Shown: positions 9,112-17,501 of the stretch, piece by piece
How the letters are laid out: every line of letters starts with the position of its first letter
Numbering within the stretch: the stretch's first letter is position 1
Assembly (NCBI GenBank): GCA_000996025.1
Contig: LBYF01000004.1
Coordinates: forward strand, 1 to 51,276
Source of the DNA: Parcubacteria group bacterium GW2011_GWA2_40_14
GTDB taxonomy: Bacteria; Patescibacteriota; Minisyncoccia; Phycocordibacterales; DATDWN01
DNA length: 51,276 nt
Direction: 5' to 3'
Position numbers and translations under genes: made by a program
The notes under the pieces: generated by a model
The model's input: the letters and a program-made list of their open reading frames with translations, nothing else
The model's database searches: none
What the model was told of the DNA's origin: nothing

Positions 9112-9203
9112 CATATCTGTTTTTGAGAGACGCCGTATTTTTCTACTGAAAAATCGTCTCGCTCTCGCACCGTCGTGCTCCGAGACTCTCAAAAACAGAT
9201 ATG
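9112..9203 (+). repeat. Three-way hairpin element ending on the transketolase start codon
   Basis: A perfect 18-bp inverted repeat, CATATCTGTTTTTGAGAG (9112-9129) with its complement at 9186-9203, encloses two smaller hairpins: ATTTTTC-TACT-GAAAAAT, and a GTCTCG/CGAGAC stem capped by GCAC-CGTC-GTGC. The inner sequence resembles the inverted copy at 33662-33778 (TATTTTTCTGCTGAAAAAT, CGTCTCGC, GCTCCGA). The last bases ATG are the start codon at 9201. Confidence 0.7.
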
Positions 9204-10124
9204 ATTGAAACGAAATTTAATTTCATGCTCAATAACCTTACCAATGAAAAAACAAAGTTCTTGGAGGAAAAGGCCAAAGATATCCGTATTTCTATCATAG
9301 AAATGCTGGTTTCGGCTGGCTCTGGACATTCGGCAGGTCCCTTGGGTATGGCAGATATTTTTGCCACGCTCTATTTTTACATTTTACGCCATGACCCAAA
9401 GGTGCCCACATGGCCTAGTCGTGACCGACTTGTCCTTTCCAATGGTCACATTTGTCCAGTTTTGTATGCCACAATGGCTCATGCTGGATATTTTCCTATT
9501 ACCGAGCTTCTGACTTTGCGCAAGTTCAAATCGCGCTTGCAAGGTCATCCTCATCGGGATTTTTTGCCTGCTTTGGAGACAAGCTCGGGACCCTTGGGTG
9601 CGGGACTCTCTCAAGCTGTGGGTATGGCTCTTGCTGATAGAATGGACAATGGCAAAACATCCGGCAAATTTTTCTATTGTATGATGAGCGATGGTGAGCT
9701 AGACGAAGGACAGAGTTGGGAAGCAATACTGCTGGCCGGCAAGGAAAAACTGGGAAACTTAATTGTTATTGTTGACCGTAACAACATTCAAATAGATGGC
9801 TATACCGAAGATATTATGCCGTTGGAAAATCTCTCGCATAAATTTGAAAGTTTTAATTTTCACGTGGAGGAAATCAATGGACATGATTTTAACGAAATAG
9901 TTTCCAGTGTCGGTCGAGCTCAAGCGGTCTTTGATGGGCCGTCTGTTATTATTGCCAGGACTATTCCTGGTAAAGGTGTTTCTTTTATGGAGCGCGATTA
10001 CAAATGGCATGGCTTGCCGCCAGGAACGGATATAGCAGGCGAACCACCAAAAGAGGAGCAAGCCAAAATCGCTCTTCACGAGTTACGAACATTAGGTGGG
10101 CAAATAAAAAGCGAACATGAATAA
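9201..10124 (+). CDS. tktA: Transketolase, N-terminal (thiamine-binding) subunit
   Basis: 307 residues, matching the pyrophosphate-binding half of transketolase. Visible are GSGHSAGPLGMADIFATLYF, SNGHICPVLYA, a GPLGAGLSQAVGMAL segment, and the thiamine-diphosphate/metal motif SDGELDEGQSWEA...NNIQIDG. The enzyme moves two-carbon units between sugar phosphates. Split transketolases are normal in archaea and many CPR bacteria; the second half overlaps directly downstream. The start codon lies in the 3' arm of a strong hairpin with no evident Shine-Dalgarno; the next in-frame ATG is at 9225 and cannot be excluded. Confidence 0.93.
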   Translation: MIETKFNFMLNNLTNEKTKFLEEKAKDIRISIIEMLVSAGSGHSAGPLGMADIFATLYFYILRHDPKVPTWPSRDRLVLSNGHICPVLYATMAHAGYFPITELLTLRKFKSRLQGHPHRDFLPALETSSGPLGAGLSQAVGMALADRMDNGKTSGKFFYCMMSDGELDEGQSWEAILLAGKEKLGNLIVIVDRNNIQIDGYTEDIMPLENLSHKFESFNFHVEEINGHDFNEIVSSVGRAQAVFDGPSVIIARTIPGKGVSFMERDYKWHGLPPGTDIAGEPPKEEQAKIALHELRTLGGQIKSEHE

Positions 10125-11127
10125 AATGCTAAACCAATCACAAAAATTAAATCCGAAATTGTGGGACAAGAAAGTGGATGCAGTAGCCATCCGCAAGGGC
10201 TTTGGAGAGGGGCTTGTTTTGATAGGAGAAAAAAATCGCCATGTGGTTGGACTGTGCGCAGATTTGACTGAATCCACTCAAATGCACTTGTTTCGGAATA
10301 AATTTCCCGAGCGTTTTATAGAAATGGGTGTGGCCGAACAAAACTTGGCCAGTGTGGCTTCTGGTTTATCCGCTATGGGTAAAATCCCTTTCATTTCAAG
10401 CTACGCCATGTTTTCTCCCGGGCGAAACTGGGAGCAGATTCGTACAACTATTTGTTACAACAATCGTGCGGTAATAATTGCCGGTTCACACGCTGGCATC
10501 TCTGTCGGTCCAGATGGGGGAACTCATCAAGCGATTGAAGACATTGCAATAACTAGAGTGATTCCTCGGATGGTGGTTATCTCTCCATGCGACCATATAG
10601 AAGCACGCAAGGCAACCTTAGCTTCGGCAGAGCTTGGTGTGCCAGTCTATATTCGTCTTGCCCGCGAAAAAACTCCAGTCATTACCACAGAAGACACTCC
10701 TTTTGAAGTGGGGAAGGCGCAACTTTATTATGGTGATGAGGAAACTAAAGCTGATGTTGGGATTATTGCCACAGGGGCGCTTGTTTACAAAGCTTTGAAA
10801 GTTGCCGAAACTCTGAAAAAAGAAAACGTTTCGGTAAAAGTTTTAAATATTTCTACGATAAAACCGCTTGATACTGAAGCTGTTATTGCTCTTGCAAAAA
10901 CTTGCGGAGCAATTGTTACGGTAGAAGAACACCAGATTGCCGGAGGTCTCGGCTCTGCAGTTGCAGAAACTATCACACAGGGTTACCCTGTGCCGATTGA
11001 ATTCATCGGCGTCCGAGACCAATTTGGCCAGTCTGGAACTCCGGACGAACTACTTGAACACTATGGTATGGGGCAGTCGCACATTTTGGCTGCCTGTAAA
11101 AAAGTAATTGATCGTAAAAATCAATAG
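10117..11127 (+). CDS. tktB: Transketolase, C-terminal subunit
   Basis: 336 residues, the pyrimidine-binding and C-terminal domains. It has FIEMGVAEQNLASVASGLSA (catalytic Glu in the GVAEQ motif), FISSYAMF, SVGPDGGTHQAIEDIA and the C-terminal VTVEEHQIAGGLGSAV. The ATG overlaps the end of the N-terminal subunit gene by 8 nt (ATGAATAA), so translation is probably coupled and the two products form one enzyme. With rpiB, rpe and aldolase it gives a near-complete non-oxidative pentose phosphate route; no transaldolase is seen here. Confidence 0.94.
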   Translation: MNKMLNQSQKLNPKLWDKKVDAVAIRKGFGEGLVLIGEKNRHVVGLCADLTESTQMHLFRNKFPERFIEMGVAEQNLASVASGLSAMGKIPFISSYAMFSPGRNWEQIRTTICYNNRAVIIAGSHAGISVGPDGGTHQAIEDIAITRVIPRMVVISPCDHIEARKATLASAELGVPVYIRLAREKTPVITTEDTPFEVGKAQLYYGDEETKADVGIIATGALVYKALKVAETLKKENVSVKVLNISTIKPLDTEAVIALAKTCGAIVTVEEHQIAGGLGSAVAETITQGYPVPIEFIGVRDQFGQSGTPDELLEHYGMGQSHILAACKKVIDRKNQ

Positions 11128-11140
11128 AATAACATTTTTT

Positions 11141-11190
11141 AAAATCATACCAGATCTTTGCGATCGCAAGAATCTGGTATGATTTTAATT
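11141..11190 (+). terminator. Terminator after transketolase
   Basis: A 15-bp stem, AAAATCATACCAGAT with ATCTGGTATGATTTT, with a second small palindrome (GCGATCGC) in the loop. The flanking A and T runs would let it act in both directions. Confidence 0.85.
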
Positions 11191-11231
11191 TTCAATATAT
11201 TTTTAAAAAATAAAATGATAAAATAAATACA

Positions 11232-11432
11232 ATGGAGCAAGAAACATTTTGGACACTGTTCTATAGTTTGCCTCATTGGGAATTTGAAATATTTCTGATG
11301 ATAATATTTGATGTGCTCATAGGTGTTCTTATCTGGCCGAAGATTAAAAAATTTACAAAGCATCACAAAAGCGATGACGAACGAATGGCAGATTTGGAAA
11401 GGGAGGTGGACAAACTCAAATCAAAACTATAA
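11232..11432 (+). CDS. Small membrane protein with C-terminal coiled coil
   Basis: 66 residues. One transmembrane segment (FEIFLMIIFDVLIGVLIWP, about residues 18-36) is followed by a basic patch and a short charged helix (DDERMADLEREVDKLKSKL) with heptad-like spacing. I do not recognise a family. The -10-like TAAAAT close upstream and the lack of a Shine-Dalgarno suggest a short or absent leader. It stands between two terminated units. Confidence 0.65.
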   Translation: MEQETFWTLFYSLPHWEFEIFLMIIFDVLIGVLIWPKIKKFTKHHKSDDERMADLEREVDKLKSKL

Positions 11433-11480
11433 TTTGTAAAATTATTGTTTTATGCTAGTCTGTTGACAGGGAGGTTCTAT

Positions 11481-11930
11481 ATGAAAACTGAAACAGTGAA
11501 TACGATTGTACCCGGCATTTACCGACATTTCAAAGGCAATTTGTACTTTGTTTTGGGATTAGCCTGGTCTCGTGATGATTGGGCTAATCCTGAAAAAGCT
11601 GAGGTGATATATCACCCGCTCTATCCAGTAGAGAACCTTGGATGGAGGAGGGACATCACTTTGGAAAAGTTTTTTGGGCCAGCGGGAGCTCCAGAACCAA
11701 GTTCCTCGACACCTCGATTTCTCAAAGTCATTGATTGGGAGTTGCCCAACATTCTTCCCGGAAAAACTTTTGTTGAAAAGGGTCGGTCTGATCTTGGAGT
11801 TTTTACCATCAAACAAGTCATTCAGGTTTCAACTAGAGAAGTTCTAGTTGAAGCGACTGGAGTGAATGTTGGTCCGGTCAAAATTGGTGTCGAAGCCTTT
11901 AGGGCTTCGAAATACCAAATAATCAACTGA
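11481..11930 (+). CDS. DUF1653 domain protein
   Basis: 149 residues from the ATG at 11481, chosen because GGGAGG lies 7 nt upstream. The first half matches DUF1653: PGIYRHFKGNLYFVLGLA, then EVIYHPLYPVENLGWRRDITLEKFF, a small beta-barrel fold of unknown function. The rest (about residues 70-149) is not recognised. A short leader with a TATGCT -10 box (near 11451) is likely. It converges on the PfkB gene, sharing a bidirectional terminator. Confidence 0.7.
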   Translation: MKTETVNTIVPGIYRHFKGNLYFVLGLAWSRDDWANPEKAEVIYHPLYPVENLGWRRDITLEKFFGPAGAPEPSSSTPRFLKVIDWELPNILPGKTFVEKGRSDLGVFTIKQVIQVSTREVLVEATGVNVGPVKIGVEAFRASKYQIIN

Positions 11931-11932
11931 AA

Positions 11933-11956
11933 AAAGCGCGGAGAAATCCGCGCTTT
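11933..11956. terminator. Bidirectional terminator
   Basis: AAAGCGCGGA-GAAA-TCCGCGCTTT, with A-rich and T-rich sides. It lies between the converging DUF1653 and PfkB genes and can serve both. Confidence 0.85.
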
Positions 11957-11962
11957 CTATTT

Positions 11963-12958
11963 TCATAACTTTTGGGGTTTGTAGTTGTCTGGGGCTTTTG
12001 CCAAATACTCTTCTATTTTTTCTATTGACAGGAGACCTTTTTGAGCGCCGACATATTGGGTAACGGACATGGAGTTAATCCCAGCCCACCGCAGGCCTTC
12101 TTCGAGAGTTTTGCCGAGAGCAAGAGCGGAGACTATTGTGGAAGCATAGGCATCTCCTGCGCCGGTGCGCTCTATAGGTGTATGCGGATAAATTGGCATA
12201 AACCAAGAATTGCTGTTGTCGTCTCTGATGTCATAGGCATAAGCTCCATTATATCCGTCAGTAATAATTACTATTTTGGGTCCAAGTATGGCAATATCAC
12301 GAAGAAGCACAGCAAGGTCGCGACTTTTTTTCCCAAGTATTAACTGCGCTTCTTCAACATTACAGATGAATATTTCCGTTCTTTTGTAAATTTTTTCTAA
12401 CTTTTGTACTCCCGATTTTATTTGGAATGTGCCGGGTTGAAATGCCAGTTTTACTTCTGGATTTTTCTCCAAATATTCGGCAATTTGCACATGGAAATCT
12501 AAAGAATTTTCACCAAGAGATGACAAGTATATCCATTTTGGAGCAGTTATGGTTCCAAGGTTGTATGTAAAAGTTTCATGTTTTACCAGTATAGTGCGGT
12601 CAACGTCGTACCACAAAACATAATGATAATTTGTTTGCTTGCCGGCTTCTGTCCTGACATACTCTATGTCAACATTATTTTTTTGCAATTCTTCCAGGCA
12701 CTCTTTACCATTTTGGTCATCTCCAATGTATGTAAGCAGTGACGAGGAGAGACCCAATCGTGATGCAGAGACAGAAGCATTGGCGCTGTTGCCGACCGCT
12801 CTCACTACTTCTACCGATTCATAGGGAATTTTACTGCCAAAATCCATGCAGAGTTTATAGTTTTCTTTGCCTATATCGCAATGCACTTCTGCTTTGCCGA
12901 GCTTGATAAAAGCATCTGTCGTAATATCGCCAATGGCGAGAATGTCTGTAGGTTTCAT
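11963..12958 (-). CDS. PfkB-family carbohydrate kinase
   Basis: 331 residues of the ribokinase/PfkB fold. The opening motif DILAIGDITTDAFIKL, GNSANASVSASRLGL (sugar site) and the C-terminal ERTGAGDAYASTIVSALALG (anion hole and catalytic Asp) are all present. It phosphorylates a sugar, sugar phosphate or nucleoside with ATP. Its place beside class II aldolase makes a 6-phosphofructokinase-like role attractive, but ribokinase or nucleoside kinase activity is equally possible from sequence alone. It is divergent from fba with only a 30-bp shared promoter region. Confidence 0.85.
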   Translation of the reverse strand: MKPTDILAIGDITTDAFIKLGKAEVHCDIGKENYKLCMDFGSKIPYESVEVVRAVGNSANASVSASRLGLSSSLLTYIGDDQNGKECLEELQKNNVDIEYVRTEAGKQTNYHYVLWYDVDRTILVKHETFTYNLGTITAPKWIYLSSLGENSLDFHVQIAEYLEKNPEVKLAFQPGTFQIKSGVQKLEKIYKRTEIFICNVEEAQLILGKKSRDLAVLLRDIAILGPKIVIITDGYNGAYAYDIRDDNSNSWFMPIYPHTPIERTGAGDAYASTIVSALALGKTLEEGLRWAGINSMSVTQYVGAQKGLLSIEKIEEYLAKAPDNYKPQKL

Positions 12959-12962
12959 AACA

Positions 12963-12988
12963 ATATTATATCATGTTATACTTTTTAG
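12963..12988. promoter_or_regulatory. Overlapping divergent promoters pfkB/fba
   Basis: TATACT (12977-12982) ends 6 nt before the fba ATG, so fba is likely leaderless. On the other strand TATAAT faces the kinase gene within the same 30 bp. The two promoters overlap and should compete or be co-regulated. Confidence 0.65.
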
Positions 12989-13855
12989 ATGAAAACACTA
13001 CGGGAATGCGTACAGGAAGCTGGGGAGAAGAAAGTTGCTATTGGACATTTTAATATTTCCAATACGGAAGGACTGTGGGGTGTCTTTCGTGCGGCCCAGG
13101 GTCTCGGTGTACCGGTTATTATTGGCGTGTCGGAAGGTGAGAGGGATTTTATAGGTGTTCGTCAGGCGGTGGCTTTGGTCAAAAGTCTGCGTGACGAGTA
13201 CGATTATCCGATTTTTATAAATGCAGACCACACTTATTCATTTGAAAAAGTAAAAGAAACTGTAGATGCTGGTTTTGATTCTGTTATTTTTGATGGAGCA
13301 AAACTTTCATTTGAAGAAAATGTAAAAATTACTAAGCAGTGTGTGGAATACGCAAGAAGTGTTAATCCGGAAATTATAGTGGAAGGTGAACTAGGGTTTA
13401 TTGGCACTTCCTCAAAAGTTTTTGATAAAATTCCTGAAGGAGTTAGTCTAGATGAGAAATCTTTGACCGACCCTGTCAAAGCAAAAGAGTTTGTCACAGA
13501 AACAGGAGTGGATATGCTTGCGCCTGCTGTCGGCAACTTTCACGGTATGCTTCGCGGGGGAGTTGACCCACGGCTAAACATTGACAGAATCAAAGAAATT
13601 TCCGGAGCTGTCGGTATTCCACTTGTATTACATGGTGGCTCGGGCAATAGTGAAGAGGATTTTAAAGAAGCTATCGCAAATGGTGTCGCAATCGTTCATA
13701 TCAATACCGAAATTCGTGTCGCCTACAAACAAGGTCTTCAAATTGGCCTGTCCGAAAACCCGGACGAAGTTGCACCATATAAATTCCTCCGTCCAGCAGT
13801 CCAAGCAATTTCTGATGTGGTAGAAAAGAAATTAAAATTATTTAATAACTTATAA
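12989..13855 (+). CDS. fba: Class II fructose-bisphosphate aldolase
   Basis: 288 residues, a zinc-dependent TIM-barrel aldolase that cleaves fructose 1,6-bisphosphate to the two triose phosphates. Motifs: IGHFNISNTEG near the start, NADHTYSFE (zinc-ligand His), EGELGFIGT, the glycine loop LHGGSGNSEEDF and IVHINTEIR (phosphate-binding Asn). A tagatose-type substrate cannot be excluded. It is followed after 6 nt by the dehydrogenase gene, so the two form an operon. Confidence 0.93.
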   Translation: MKTLRECVQEAGEKKVAIGHFNISNTEGLWGVFRAAQGLGVPVIIGVSEGERDFIGVRQAVALVKSLRDEYDYPIFINADHTYSFEKVKETVDAGFDSVIFDGAKLSFEENVKITKQCVEYARSVNPEIIVEGELGFIGTSSKVFDKIPEGVSLDEKSLTDPVKAKEFVTETGVDMLAPAVGNFHGMLRGGVDPRLNIDRIKEISGAVGIPLVLHGGSGNSEEDFKEAIANGVAIVHINTEIRVAYKQGLQIGLSENPDEVAPYKFLRPAVQAISDVVEKKLKLFNNL

Positions 13856-13861
13856 ATCAGA

Positions 13862-14830
13862 ATGAAAGTATACATAACACAGCAGATTCCGGAAATTACG
13901 GAAAAGATGTTACGGGAATTAGGACATGAGGTAGATGTGAATCAACAGAATAAAATTCTTTCTAAACAGGAATTAATCACAGTGCTTAAAGCGAAACCAT
14001 ATGACGGAGTTGTTTGTTTGCTGACAAATACTATTGACGGAGAAGTTTTTGATGCAGTACCGACAGCCAAAATATTTGCAAACTACGCGGTGGGGTACAA
14101 CAATATTGACGTGGTGGAAGCAAACAAGCGGGGGATTATTGTGACCAACACTCCGGGAGCTTTGACGGATGCGGTGGCCGAACACACTGTTGCGCTGATT
14201 ATGTCAGTCGCACGGCGGGTTGTTGAATCAGACAAATATTTGCGTGAAGGGAAATTCAAAGGGTGGGAGCCACTTGGTTTTCTCGGGTTGGATATGAAAG
14301 GCAAAACAGTCGGTATTCTTGGCGCTGGACGTATTGGTTTTAGAGTTGGGCAGATTTTGCACAAAGGTTTTGATATGAATGTTATTTACTACGATGTTAA
14401 AAGAAATGAGATGTTTGAAAAAGATTTAGATGCAAAATATTTTGAAAGTCTGGAAGAACTTCTGAAAGTTTCTGACATTGTTTCGGTCCATGTTCCACTT
14501 TTGGATTCAACAAAACATTTAATAAACAAAGAAAGACTGCAAATGATGAAAAAGACTGCATATCTAGTGAACACATCGCGTGGTCCAGTGGTGGATGAAA
14601 CAGCACTGGTGGAAGCTTTGAAAAATGGTGTTATTGCCGGAGCTGGTCTTGATGTTTTTGAAAATGAACCTGCTCTCGCACCCGATCTTGCCGACCTATC
14701 AAACATTGTCATCACTCCGCATATCGCTTCCGCTACAGTCCATGCCCGCAACGAAATGGCAACTCTGGTTGCCCAAAATATAATCGATTTTCTAGAAGGT
14801 AAAGTCCCAGCTAACAAGGTTATAGCATAA
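13862..14830 (+). CDS. D-2-hydroxyacid dehydrogenase (glyoxylate/hydroxypyruvate reductase type)
   Basis: 322 residues. The NAD-binding motif GILGAGRIGFRVG is near residue 155, and the catalytic Arg/Glu/His appear in NTSRGPVVDE, AGLDVFENEP and TPHIASAT. This pattern fits glyoxylate/hydroxypyruvate reductase or D-glycerate dehydrogenase better than PGDH, because no ACT domain follows. It likely interconverts a 2-keto acid and a D-2-hydroxy acid, balancing NADH. Co-transcribed with fba (6-bp spacing). Confidence 0.88.
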   Translation: MKVYITQQIPEITEKMLRELGHEVDVNQQNKILSKQELITVLKAKPYDGVVCLLTNTIDGEVFDAVPTAKIFANYAVGYNNIDVVEANKRGIIVTNTPGALTDAVAEHTVALIMSVARRVVESDKYLREGKFKGWEPLGFLGLDMKGKTVGILGAGRIGFRVGQILHKGFDMNVIYYDVKRNEMFEKDLDAKYFESLEELLKVSDIVSVHVPLLDSTKHLINKERLQMMKKTAYLVNTSRGPVVDETALVEALKNGVIAGAGLDVFENEPALAPDLADLSNIVITPHIASATVHARNEMATLVAQNIIDFLEGKVPANKVIA

Positions 14831-14933
14831 TTTATTCTCATTCTAAAATATCCTCAAGAGTGGTGGTCAACTCTAGTCCGGTGTCGCAAGATTCCGGGCT
14901 TTTCTTTTGCAAAATAATCTAAAAAATGATTAT

Positions 14934-15038
14934 CAATTACCACCAGTATACTGGTACTAATTATATTTTGGTACAGTATATTGTACCAAAATGAAAAAAG
15001 ACAATTTTGAATTAGCCACAGTATACTGGTGGTAATTG
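14934..15038. repeat. MITE-like element with CAGTATACTG ends
   Basis: A perfect 20-bp terminal inverted repeat: CAATTACCACCAGTATACTG at 14934-14953 and its complement at 15019-15038. In the centre is a second palindrome, TTTTGGTACA (14966-14975) with TGTACCAAAA (14982-14991). Each end is itself nearly palindromic around GTATAC. A lone related end is found at 19405-19434. There is no ORF inside. Confidence 0.65.
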
Positions 15039-15053
15039 TTAGTAAAATCACTA

Positions 15054-15233
15054 GCAAAATCTCGTCGAGATAAAATCTTTTCAGAGCATCCACAGGTCTT
15101 GAGCATGGTTTTTGTCAACGACCATGAGGTAATCCGAATGGCTCATTGACAAAATCAAGGCCGAGGACAGAGTAAACTTTTAGCTGGAAAAGTTTACGTC
15201 TCTGGAAAGGTTTTGATGAGAAAGAGATTTTGC
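15054..15233 (+). ncRNA. Candidate structured RNA upstream of rplY (copy 1)
   Basis: The outer stem GCAAAATCTC (15054-15063) pairs with GAGATTTTGC (15224-15233). Inside is a second stem (15070-15080 with 15206-15217), a distal hairpin opened by GTCAACGACC and closed by GGCTCATTGAC (15114-15150), and a hairpin at 15168-15204: CAGAG-TAAACTTTT-AGCTGG-AAAAGTTTA-CGT-CTCTG. Copies near rpsB and nusB keep the structure with changed bases. The rplY promoter lies downstream of the element, so it may be a separate RNA or a DNA element rather than a leader. Confidence 0.55.
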
Positions 15234-15244
15234 GAATATGGAAG

Positions 15245-15273
15245 TTGATTTTTTGTGACCTTTTCTATATACT
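15245..15273 (+). promoter_or_regulatory. rplY promoter
   Basis: TTGATT (15245-15250), a 17-bp spacer and TATACT (15268-15273), with the ATG 6 nt further on. It predicts transcription from the A of the start codon. Confidence 0.7.
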
Positions 15274-15279
15274 GGCGCA

Positions 15280-15963
15280 ATGATTACTTTGGACGTACAA
15301 GTGCGGGACAAGTCGGCGAAACTTGCTGATTTGCGAAAGGTGGGCAAAATGCCGGCGGTTTTTTACGGCAAGAAAACGGCAAGCACTCCTATTTCTGTCT
15401 TGCAAAAAGATTTTCTGAAAGTGTGGAAAATAGCCGGCGAGTCCAGCGTGGTTACGCTGAAAGATGCCACAGCAGAAGTGGATGTTTTGATTCATGATGT
15501 TGATGTAGACCCTGTATCTGACATACCTCGCCATGCCGACTTTTACGTATTTGAAAAAGGAAAGAAACTTGAAATCTCCGTACCGCTCACATTTGTCGGC
15601 GTTGCTCCAGTTGTAAAAGACCTTGGTGGAAGTCTGGTTAAAGCTTTACACGAACTGAAAATTTCAGCAGACCCTCAGCATATTCCGCACAGTATTGAAG
15701 TAGATGTTTCGTCACTTGTTGATTTTGATAGTCAGATTTTGGCAGAGCAAATCAAACTTCCAGAAGGTGTGGATTTGGTTGAACTACCTGCTGAAGTCGT
15801 GGCTTCAGGGGCAAGGCCAAAAGAAGAAGAGGTAGAAGAAACCACTCCCGTAGACCTCTCTAGTATAGAAGTTGAAAAGAAGGGTAAGAAGGAAGAGGAG
15901 GGTGTTCCAGAGGCTCCTGAAAAAGCTGAAAAGGAAAAAGATTCAGAAAATAAAGCAAAATAA
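15280..15963 (+). CDS. rplY: 50S ribosomal protein bL25 (Ctc-type)
   Basis: 227 residues. The N-terminal half is the 5S-rRNA-binding L25 domain (KLADLRKVGKMPAVFYGKK...DVLIHDVDVDP); the second half is the TL5/Ctc beta domain (KLEISVPLTFVGVAP...IPHSIEVDVSSL). A Lys/Glu-rich tail of about 40 residues follows, as also seen on bS16 here. The mRNA appears leaderless, and a strong terminator follows. Confidence 0.93.
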   Translation: MITLDVQVRDKSAKLADLRKVGKMPAVFYGKKTASTPISVLQKDFLKVWKIAGESSVVTLKDATAEVDVLIHDVDVDPVSDIPRHADFYVFEKGKKLEISVPLTFVGVAPVVKDLGGSLVKALHELKISADPQHIPHSIEVDVSSLVDFDSQILAEQIKLPEGVDLVELPAEVVASGARPKEEEVEETTPVDLSSIEVEKKGKKEEEGVPEAPEKAEKEKDSENKAK

Positions 15964-15967
15964 CCCT

Positions 15968-15996
15968 AAAACCGAGGATTCCTCCTCGGTTTTTTG
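15968..15996 (+). terminator. Terminator after rplY
   Basis: AAAACCGAGGA-TTCC-TCCTCGGTTTT followed by further T residues. Confidence 0.9.
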
Positions 15997-16016
15997 TATG
16001 TGATATAATAGAGGTC

Positions 16017-17363
16017 ATGTACAAACGGTTTTTCTTATTGATTTTTCTTATTTTTTGCTTATTTTCCGGAGTATCGGGAAGTGTTTTTGCCTTGACAGAA
16101 GAAGAGCAGGAGGCCGAATGGCGTGCAGAGCTAGCCCAGACCGAGCTAGACATTGCCAAGTGGCAGGGCATATTGGATAGTACCAAGGCAAATACGGCTT
16201 CCTTGAAACAAGAAGCCGCGGTTCTAAATGCCAAAATTCAAAAAGCTAAAGCTTTTATAAAACAAAAAAATGTTGCCATTTCCAAGCTTGAAAAAGATAT
16301 TGTCCAAAAAAATGTCCACATTAAAACCTTGGAAGAGGATATCCGCGATGGCCATGAATCGCTCTCTCAAATCCTGCGCAAGACAAATGAGCTGGATGAA
16401 TTTAGTTTGCCTGAAGTTATTCTAGCAAACAAAGATATTTCTGATTTTTGGAGTGACTTGGACACATTTCAACAAGTCAATCGTTCTCTGGAGGACATGT
16501 TCAATCAAATTCGGGCAATGAAAGATTTGACCCTAAAGGAAAAAGTCGCCTTGGATGTCCAGAAAGATAAAGAGGCAGATATAAAAGCGGCTGCCCAAAT
16601 AGAGCAGAAAAAAGTTGAGGTAAATGAAAAAGAGAAAGAATATCTCATAAAAATAAACAAAACCCAGGAGAAAACATACACACAAGTTATCGCCGACAGA
16701 CAAGCCAAAGCTGCCGAAATCAGAGCAAAACTCTTCAAACTTGCTGGTGGTAGCGCGGCTATTCCGTTTGGCACCGCTCTTATATATGCTCAAAGCGCTT
16801 CCAGCCAAACAGGAGTCTCTCCGGCATTTGTCTTAGCTATCCTTACTCAAGAGAGCAATCTGGGTTCAAATGTCGGTAAATGTTATTTGACTGATGCTGT
16901 AACTGGAACTGGTGTCAATGTTAATAGTGGAAAAGTGTGGTCCAATTTGATGAAAGCGCCGAGAGATGTTGTACCTTTCCTGGATATCACTAACAAACTT
17001 GGGTTTAACGCCTTAAACACAGTTGTTTCTTGTCCAATAGCGCCTACTGGTGGCTATGGTGGAGCCATGGGACCTGCCCAATTTATTGCTTCAACATGGA
17101 AAATATTTGAAGACCGTCTTAGAGATGTATTGGGACATGATGCCAGTCCTTGGAACGCCCAAGATGCATTTATGGCTTCGGCTATGTATCTCGACGACCT
17201 CGGCGCGGGAAAAGGTACATATAGTGGGGAGATAAGAGCGGCATGCAGATATTATGGTAGTGGCGGTTCCACTTGCTCATATGGCAGGAGCGTCATGAAA
17301 CTTAAAGAGAGCATTCAAGCCGATATTGATTATCTGATTCAGTATGGAGTATCAAGAAGATAA
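16017..17363 (+). CDS. Secreted coiled-coil lytic transglycosylase-like protein
   Basis: 448 residues. A signal peptide (FFLLIFLIFCLFSGVSGSVFA) precedes about 210 residues of coiled coil rich in Lys, Glu and Ala, similar in layout to EnvC/PcsB regulators of cell-wall hydrolases. The C-terminal part (about 245-448) resembles a soluble lytic transglycosylase or MltB-like fold: SPAFVLAILTQESNLGSN, with the Glu of QES a likely catalytic residue, and GAMGPAQFIASTWKIF. It probably cuts peptidoglycan during division or at surface structures (inference). TATAAT ends 7 nt upstream of the ATG, so its leader is minimal. Confidence 0.8.
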   Translation: MYKRFFLLIFLIFCLFSGVSGSVFALTEEEQEAEWRAELAQTELDIAKWQGILDSTKANTASLKQEAAVLNAKIQKAKAFIKQKNVAISKLEKDIVQKNVHIKTLEEDIRDGHESLSQILRKTNELDEFSLPEVILANKDISDFWSDLDTFQQVNRSLEDMFNQIRAMKDLTLKEKVALDVQKDKEADIKAAAQIEQKKVEVNEKEKEYLIKINKTQEKTYTQVIADRQAKAAEIRAKLFKLAGGSAAIPFGTALIYAQSASSQTGVSPAFVLAILTQESNLGSNVGKCYLTDAVTGTGVNVNSGKVWSNLMKAPRDVVPFLDITNKLGFNALNTVVSCPIAPTGGYGGAMGPAQFIASTWKIFEDRLRDVLGHDASPWNAQDAFMASAMYLDDLGAGKGTYSGEIRAACRYYGSGGSTCSYGRSVMKLKESIQADIDYLIQYGVSRR

Positions 17364-17401
17364 AATTTTAAAGCCGGAGTAGTTTGTGGTATACTTTATC
17401 C

Positions 17402-17458
17402 ATGGCAAAAGGCGAGACTCACAGAAAAGAAAAAAAGAAACCAAAGAAGAAGAAATAG
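17402..17458 (+). CDS. Tiny Lys-rich protein, 18 residues
   Basis: TATACT (17390-17395) ends exactly 6 nt before an ATG that opens 18 codons, MAKGETHRKEKKKPKKKK, then TAG. The promoter spacing matches the other leaderless genes here. The peptide is extremely basic and would bind RNA or the ribosome; very similar short MAxG.xHRKEKKKPK peptides are, as I recall, annotated in related genomes. It lies just ahead of bL31. Confidence 0.55.
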   Translation: MAKGETHRKEKKKPKKKK

Positions 17459-17501
17459 GTTTGTTGCAAAGACAGTGGTATTTTGGTAGAGTATTTTGGC
17501 A

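Noticed and set aside
4080-15110. DnaA boxes or a replication origin (TTATCCAC at about 4094; CATCCACA in the structured elements)
   Set aside because: Single imperfect matches only. There is no cluster, and no dnaA or dnaN next to them; gyrB is far away.
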